A stretch of DNA of 64,000 nt, taken from positions 27,920,045 through 27,984,044 of the forward strand of contig CM018052.1 in NCBI GenBank assembly GCA_008638375.1. The letters run 5' to 3'. The DNA comes from Nyssa sinensis. Lineage: Eukaryota > Streptophyta > Magnoliopsida > Cornales > Nyssaceae. Shown in pieces: positions 57,432 to 64,000 of the stretch. The notes below the pieces were generated by a model. That model did no database searches. It was not told the DNA's origin and was given only the letters and a program-made list of their open reading frames with translations. The first letter of the stretch is position 1; every line of letters starts with the position of its first letter. A program made the translations under genes and the position numbers.

Positions 57432-60400
57432 ATGGCCGAAGAAGAATTTGAGTTATGGTCGCTTGAAGCTACACCAACATGGGCAGTGGCAACTGTGTGC
57501 TTTATTTTGATATCAATTTCCATATTCATTGAGTATTGTCTTAATCTCTTAGCCAAGGTATGCATATATATATATATATATTATATTTATGTGTACACAC
57601 ATGTATATGTTGCTCAAATTCATCTGTTCATTCATGGGTCTTCTTAACTGAATTAGTACTTACATAAGAGGAGGAAGAAAGCTCTCATCCAAGCTCTAGA
57701 CAAGATCAAATCAGGTAAGGAAAGTGACTTATATACACACAGTTGGGACATTGTTTGGTTTATTAATGCTCTGTCTCTCTGGATGAATGTATGTAGAATT
57801 GTTGCTGTTGGGTTTCATCTCTTTGTTACTTACTGTTACCCAAAAGCCAATTGCAAGTATTTGTATACCGAAGAGCGTAGGTGAAACTTTTCTTCCATGC
57901 CAAAGCTTCTCGAGTGATGGCGATGAAGAAACCAAATGTGAAGAGCAGGTAAGAAAAGCAAATCCAATCAAAATTCAATTCATAATTTAATCTCATAGAA
58001 AATGGAAAAAACTTAAGATGTTACAAGATGTCCTGCTTGGATTAGCATCAAATAAAAACAGGCTCCCTGTTTGGGTTTCCGTTTCATGCAAAAGTTAACT
58101 AAGTTGATTATGCAAAGTGTTTGGTTGGGATTCTTCCTCCAAAACGGTCGTTTTGACACCGCACAATTTTAGTCAAAACATTGAAGCTTTTCAATTCACT
58201 AGTTCTAACTTCCAAGCGCTAACAATTTGTTAAAAATCAATCTCCTAAGTACCTTTGTGAAGAGTAAGGTATTTTTCAAGGAAATACAAATTTTAGCCAA
58301 TTAGGGTTTATGTTTATATGTTGTGACTTTGAATTTTCAGCTTTAATTTGGATTGTTCACTGTAAAAATGAGTTGCACCTTATGTTATTTTGGTGTGAAA
58401 TTTGTGTGAACAGGGGAAGCTTTCTTTATTGTCCAGAGAAGGTGTCCAGCAACTCCAGTTGTTAATCTTTATGCTGGCATTCTTCCATGTTTTCGCTTGC
58501 TTCCTCACATTCAGTCTTGGAGTGGCTAAGGTAATTTTCTTTATATCCCCACTGGTATTTTCTTAGGAAATTCGGTATCTCCCTTCTCCTTTTTAATATT
58601 TCTTGCTTACTTTTCTTTCCTTCTAGGGTGGGGGGTGAGGGTGGTGGGGTCGGTGTCAAAGTTTTGACTTTAAAGCTACAAAACAGTTCACAAGAGTCTG
58701 AAAGAGGAATACAAATTGCCAAGAAAGTCTTCATTTATATATTCTTAAGTGGGAAAGTTTAATTTGGACCTATGTTTGACAATTACACATGTATTTGATT
58801 TATGTTGTGAAATTCTTCAGATGAAAAGATGGGACTCATGGGAGGCAGAAACAAGAACATTCGAATATAAGTTTTCAAATGGTAAGCTGTTGAGATTATT
58901 TTTTTGCTTTTGTGCATGCACAGTAACCACCAAAACCCTATAAACTAATTTCTTCTTCCCGGCTTTGGCAGCATCCCCAGCCTTGTTTTGGGTAATTGGT
59001 CATACAAGGCTTTGTGGGATATTCTTAACTTTGTGGTATTTGGAGATCCAGTAGAGTATAGATACCACATATGAGATTGCATAACCACCATTCCAGTTCA
59101 TTCCTTGAATAGCTTTTCCATGAAATTCCAAAAATCAAACAACTAATTAATAAATTAATTGGAAAAGGGAATCCTTGATGAATTTTTTTTTTTGGGATAG
59201 GTAAATCACACGCACACCCACTTTTGCCCCTAAAGGGACTTGAACTCTTAGCGTCCCGTCCCATATAGAGAGGTGAAGGAGATACCATCCAAGTTAGAGC
59301 TTGTTGGTAAATCCTTGGTGATAAATCAATGACAGAAAAAAAATTAGATATCCATATTTCACCACAATCCGTTGAGACAAAATTTAACCTTCCAATTCAA
59401 GTAAAATGGGTACCATAAACTCAACTTAACAAAGTTGTATTCTAACTACTTGGGGTAGGCTAAAATGGCCACCATCATTGTACTAATTAATGTTAAAAAA
59501 CACCCTTCATATATACAGTTTTTTTATTTTAATAGGCAAATCATAAATAAGAAAAGCTGGCCATATTGAACTGTCTATTAAAAGAAATGTGCTCGAGAAT
59601 AAAAACTCTTTTCTTTTTTCTTTAGTTATTGAACATTTCTTGTCGTGAAAATGTTTATATATATGAGGCGTTTGCACTAGTTTGGTTATTTTGTTATAAC
59701 TCCTATACGTTGATATTGATGGTCAAAGCATGCATTATTTGATAGTTAAATTTCCAGTCATTGTAATGATCTTAATTAAGAACTCATAAATTCAACTTTC
59801 AATCTTATTACTGATTTTATATAATAACTTATTTAGATCCACGGAGGTTCCAGCTCATCCATCAGACATCATTTGGAAGGCGACATCTAAAATTTTGGAG
59901 TGAACATCGATATCTTCGTTTGCCTGTGAGTTACCTGCTAAAAACTTCCTACTCCATCCTCTTTTTTTTCAGCTACTTTAGTTTTGTTCACTATTAGAGT
60001 CTGATTTTTTCTTTGCTACCTTTTGCAGGTTTGTTTTCTTCGTCAGTTCTATGGATCTGTCTCCAAAGTAGATTATCTCACTCTTCGACATGGATTCATT
60101 ACGGTATTCCACCAAGTTATTTAGCACACAATTTTACTTAGTACTCTTTTAACTTTTATTTAATTCTTCTTTGTTGTTGTCTACTTTAGGCCCATTTTAC
60201 AGAAGGAACCAACTTTGACTTCCAAATGTATTTAAAAAGAGCTTTGGAAAAAGACTTTGGAGTGGTAGTGGGAATAAAGTAAGTATATAGAGACTGAATT
60301 GAATGATATAACATTGGTTTTCTTGTAATAAACTTAGATTTTGGAAAATAATTGTTCTTGGGCATCTTATCATTGTAGCCTCTGGATTTGGATGTTCTCG

Positions 60401-62031
60401 GTACTTTTTATATTCCTCAACGCACATGGTAATGCTTAACACCTTTTATTCTCTGCTAAAATGCATTAACTAAGATTTCTTACCCAGTGATGCTAACAGA
60501 ATTCCTTCCCATTTTTTACTGCTGCAGTATTTTACTCCTATTTCTGGCTGCCCTTTATTCCATTAGTGGTAAGTAAATTAACCTGAGAACAAGTCATATT
60601 GCAAAAGTGTAATAGATTGAAAGACTAGTGATTGTATCTTTTGCATTGCAGATGCTGTTGGTGGTTGGGACAAAGCTACAGAGTATCATAACAAAAATGT
60701 GCTTAGATAGCAATGACAAATCTCATGTTATTAGAGGAACTCTGCTTGTTCGGCCCAGTGATCACTTTTTCTGGTTTGGGCGACCAAAATTGCTTCTTCA
60801 CCTTATGCATTTTATTTTATTTCAGGTGATTCTTAATCCTTTTGATTTAAACCAACCTGGATTGTTTTCTGGATGTGTTTGGAAGTACTTGTAGGCGGCC
60901 ACTAATTATATTTAAGAGGTTTCTTTGGTTCCATATTGTTGGCAAGGAGGAAAATTAAACAACATCTTGGAATAACTTGATCATAGAACAAATATTGGAT
61001 TGTTTAACTGATCAATAAAATAACATCGAGAAATGTCAAATTTAATAAGCATTGGTATGTCGTTTTAAGTTACTTCCAAACTTTTGAAAGCACTCCTTTT
61101 GCTTTTGGAAGCAAAAATGACTTGGACTTTCTTCTAGAAAGCAAGAAAAAGTGCTTCCCAAATACTAGCCCAGTAGAGTCTGATTTAACAAGCATTTGTT
61201 GCTGCATATTCTCATCATACATTATTGGCTTTGCAGAACTCCTTTCAACTGGCATTCTTTACATGGACTTGGGTAAGCATATTTGAGATCATCACAACTG
61301 AACTGCAGCCTACTTTTAGCAAGAAAAATCTTCATGACTAACATTGCTTTTATAAACAGTACAAATTTGGGTTAAGATCTTGCTTCCACCGGGAAACTGA
61401 GGACATTGTAATAAAGCTTGCCATGGGTCTTTTGGTTCACATCCTTTGTGGATATGTAACACTGCCTCTATTTGCTTTGGTTACACAGGTAAATAAATGC
61501 AAAACTACAAATCAATTTTTGCTACTTTATCTGATTGACGATTTCTTTAAAAAGTTCATACTTAGTAATGAGGCTCATCACTCCCCTCGTTTATTTCACT
61601 AAAAAAACTGTTTTACATAACTAATCAAATGGTACCCTATGTAACTAGCTCATTAAAATCAATGACTTGTATCCACTCGTGTATTTTAATTGTGACAGAT
61701 GGGTACGTCAATGAGGAAAGCTGTTTTCACTGAGGAAGTGGTCATAGGTCTAAAGAAATGGCGAGCCAAAGCCAAGAAAAACTTGGCTCAAAGGGACTCC
61801 TACTCGGCACGCCCCTCACTGGACGCTTCAGTTGATTCTTCACTTGACAGTTCACCATCTTTCGGTACTGTTGATGCTGCATTATCTGCAGAATTTGATA
61901 ATCTACCTGCTGCTGCTGATGGGCTTGTGGCGGTTGAAATAGAGGATGGAGACAATGTTTCTGGAAGACGGACTGATCAGCATCAAAAGTTGGGATCTTT
62001 TGAGGGTTTTGACTTTAGCAAAATGTCATGA
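57432..62031 (+). CDS. MLO: MLO family seven-transmembrane protein, fourteen exons
   Basis: Plasma-membrane protein of the MLO family; members modulate powdery mildew susceptibility or tip growth and are reported to act in calcium entry. Exons: 57432-57557, 57657-57714, 57797-57948, 58414-58530, 58821-58881, 59837-59925, 60029-60103, 60190-60278, 60379-60428, 60528-60568, 60652-60825, 61237-61272, 61360-61488, 61699-62031. All junctions are GT/AG and give 509 codons. Membrane segments lie at about 17-38, 62-80, 128-150, 256-272, 278-295, 333-356 and 373-399. The large cytoplasmic loop has FGRRHLKFW and [19 protein letters not shown] and [14 protein letters not shown] are family signatures. 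Exon 14 carries the calmodulin-binding helix ([12 protein letters not shown]420). The first extracellular loop is short (ICIPK...LPC), which recalls the MLO3-like clade, but the clade is not established. Confidence 0.95.
59183..59309 (-). mobile_element. Small tRNA-derived SINE in MLO intron 5, minus strand
   Basis: AATCCTTGATGA (59170-59181) and AATCCTTGGTGA (59310-59321), one difference, flank about 127 bp. On the minus strand a B box-like AGTTCAAGTCC and an A-rich end (T run at 59183-59193 on the + strand) are seen; the A box is degenerate (TTGGATGGTAT). Confidence 0.72.
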
Positions 62032-62153
62032 TTTTCTTCTTAGGGGGAAAAGGACATTGACGACTGAATATCGCCATCTCTACGCCTCCAGATTCCATCC
62101 CTGCATATTTGTTTCGTATTAGGGAGGGTAACCAATGTGCAGAGTTTAATGTA

Positions 62154-62159
62154 AATAAA
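62154..62159 (+). terminator. Possible MLO polyadenylation signal
   Basis: AATAAA lies 123 bp after the MLO stop codon. Plant polyadenylation signals are loose, so this is only a candidate. Confidence 0.4.
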
Positions 62160-63868
62160 AGGAGAAGCCTAAAATGCTTGTTTGATACACTTGGAGCAGT
62201 CTCCTTATGGTCTGTCTAGCCTACTGGTGCCAATATAGCCTCTGTGGCTTTTGAGAAAGCCTTCCTTTGAGGCTCCTTGTTTCTTTAATTTCTGTTGGCA
62301 CTAAAAACTAGGACATTGATGTTGTGGGCAGAGAGAGAGAGAGAGAGAGAGAGAGCATGTATAGTTATTACAGTCATTCATCGCTTATACGATGCTAGGG
62401 ATTGAGGCGGCGTATGATTAGACAGCATTTGATTACTAGATAATTACCAGTGTTGTTGTTTAGGATGATTTTTATGTCCAAACGATGCGGCTTTGTACAT
62501 TGATCACATGTTTTTCTTATTGTATTTTATACATTGCTTCATTATATTACATATAGTGCTTGCAGCTTGAGCTTGTTCCTTCCTGCATTTGAATGTGGCC
62601 ATAGCTTTACAAGTTAAAGCAACAATGCATGAACTCAGTAAGGCTTGTTAACAAATGGGGACAGGCATTCCATATAATCTTGTGCAAGATTAACTTTATG
62701 AAAAAACTTGTTGCCAAAATAAATTTATTTTTAAGGTGAGTTGAAATATACAGTATGATGTGAATTAGGTGATGGTGAAAGATTGAGTGGACATGTTCGT
62801 TGTCATCTCCTCGTAGTAAGGATGGCATCTACTTGCTAATTTCAGCATTGGGTACTGCTAAAATCTCATTTGCATGTGCAACAAATTCTTATTTATTAGA
62901 TCTCTTACGAATTAAAATTCTATTTATTACAATCATTTTAATGTCTAAATAGATCTAGAAGTCACAAATTTGAATTACGAAAATAGTCTCTAAACTTGCA
63001 GAAATAAGTCTACGTATATCTAATCTTCTCCAGACATCAGAGTCAGTAGCGGTCTTAAGGGGTAGGACACCGCCCTCCAAAACTTCGAGAATTTTTTTAC
63101 TGAAATTTTATTATCATTTTGAAATTGCCCCCTCCTCGAAAACTTGATATTTCTAATAACAACTCTCCTATCTATATATTTTTGCCCCCTACCCCCCCCC
63201 CCCCCACCAGTCTGGCATTGCCCATAATAACTGTAGTCTCGTACACTGAGTTAGTCATTTACATTAATATATAAATACACTTCAATTCCTAATAGATCTC
63301 TTCTTTCGCACATGCAAAGGAACTCTAGACAGTATTACCCTTCCAACATAAATATAAACCACAGTACTCTGGTATTAGCACCAGATCATACCAATGAACA
63401 ATTTGGAAACTAATGAATAAGCTTGAATTGGAACCAGAATGGAAGTAAATATAAGACAACCATGATCAATGGCAAACTAAGCAAAGGCTGAAGAGCCACA
63501 TACTCGCCTAAGCGTTGTAATAGCTTGTGGGAGATCAGGTCTAGTTCAATGATATATTATTATGCTTGAGCCAACAGTATTAGTTTTGGTCTAATGGCGA
63601 AATAAATGGCTCAAAAAATTTCAGTAACTTTAATATGGCCCTCTAAGTCTAGTACACAAAATGATTTGGGCCATGGTTAAAGAGTTTGGGCTCTCTAAAT
63701 ACCCTTCCATAAAGAGACCAAGAGAACGTCGTTAAATTATTAAGCACAAATATATGTATTATATATAGCATTGTAATAGCTGAGAGATCAAGATTGTCCC
63801 TTGACTACATTCTTAGTTATGGCAACACCACCACGTAAGATTAAAAGAAAAGGAACATCTCATGTAAA

Positions 63869-63911
<43 letters not shown>

Positions 63912-64000
63912 ACCCATTATTTATGCATACGATATATCATGTACAGACCCATCAACAACAAATCTAGAAGCAGATAAATGTTTTCTAGACGAGGAAGAGA
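62160..64000. other. Downstream intergenic DNA
   Basis: No gene recognised. It contains a (GA)13 run (62330-62355), a C run near 63190-63205 within an old repeat-like C-rich stretch, and an (AT)17 run at 63874-63908. Confidence 0.5.
63874..63908. repeat. (AT)17 microsatellite
   Basis: Uninterrupted AT dinucleotides. Confidence 0.95.

Noticed and set aside
1..64000. CRISPR arrays, bacterial operons or riboswitches
   Set aside because: The window has plant introns, LTR elements and SINEs; the only regular array (30 bp, no spacers) is a tandem repeat, not a CRISPR.

Overview
This window is nuclear DNA of a flowering plant, most likely a eudicot with a repeat-rich genome. The evidence is two intron-split plant genes, both on the + strand (an auxin response factor of the ARF3/ETTIN type and an MLO membrane protein), set in AT-rich DNA with many plant retrotransposons, SINEs and MITE-like elements. 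No bacterial operons, CRISPR arrays or functional RNA genes were seen.

Layout: 1-5752 is degenerate gene-free DNA. 5758-14802 is a complete but mutated Ty3/gypsy Tat-lineage element: 549-bp LTRs, a 5-bp target duplication, gag, protease, RT, two RNase H domains, integrase, a 30-bp tandem array and an antisense unit. 15291-16253 is a 5'-truncated LINE with a perfect 15-bp duplication. 17983 to about 20096 is an internally deleted LTR element that also has an antisense coiled-coil unit. 20644-24750 is a 4.1-kb TG...CA unit with a perfect 5-bp duplication, probably a giant solo LTR. 26525-27047 is a minus-strand solo LTR related to the Tat element. 27053-34950 is AT-rich with several MITE-like foldback elements.

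35444-49939 is ARF3 in ten coding exons (740 codons before the stop by my splice model). Two introns are about 5.5 kb each. One holds an organellar 23S rRNA fragment, a tiny LINE and copia LTR remnants. The other holds a SINE, a deleted Ty1/copia element, a MITE and a tRNA-like SINE fragment. The last exon carries two tasiR-ARF (TAS3) target sites, which tie the gene to the conserved miR390-TAS3-ARF pathway of leaf polarity and floral patterning.

57432-62031 is an MLO gene in fourteen exons (509 codons), with seven membrane segments and a C-terminal calmodulin-binding helix. A SINE sits in its fifth intron. The two genes share no visible regulation. The unusual parts of the window are the mobile elements: antisense units at matching positions in two Tat-like elements, the giant solo LTR, the 30-bp array, and the insertions inside ARF3 introns.
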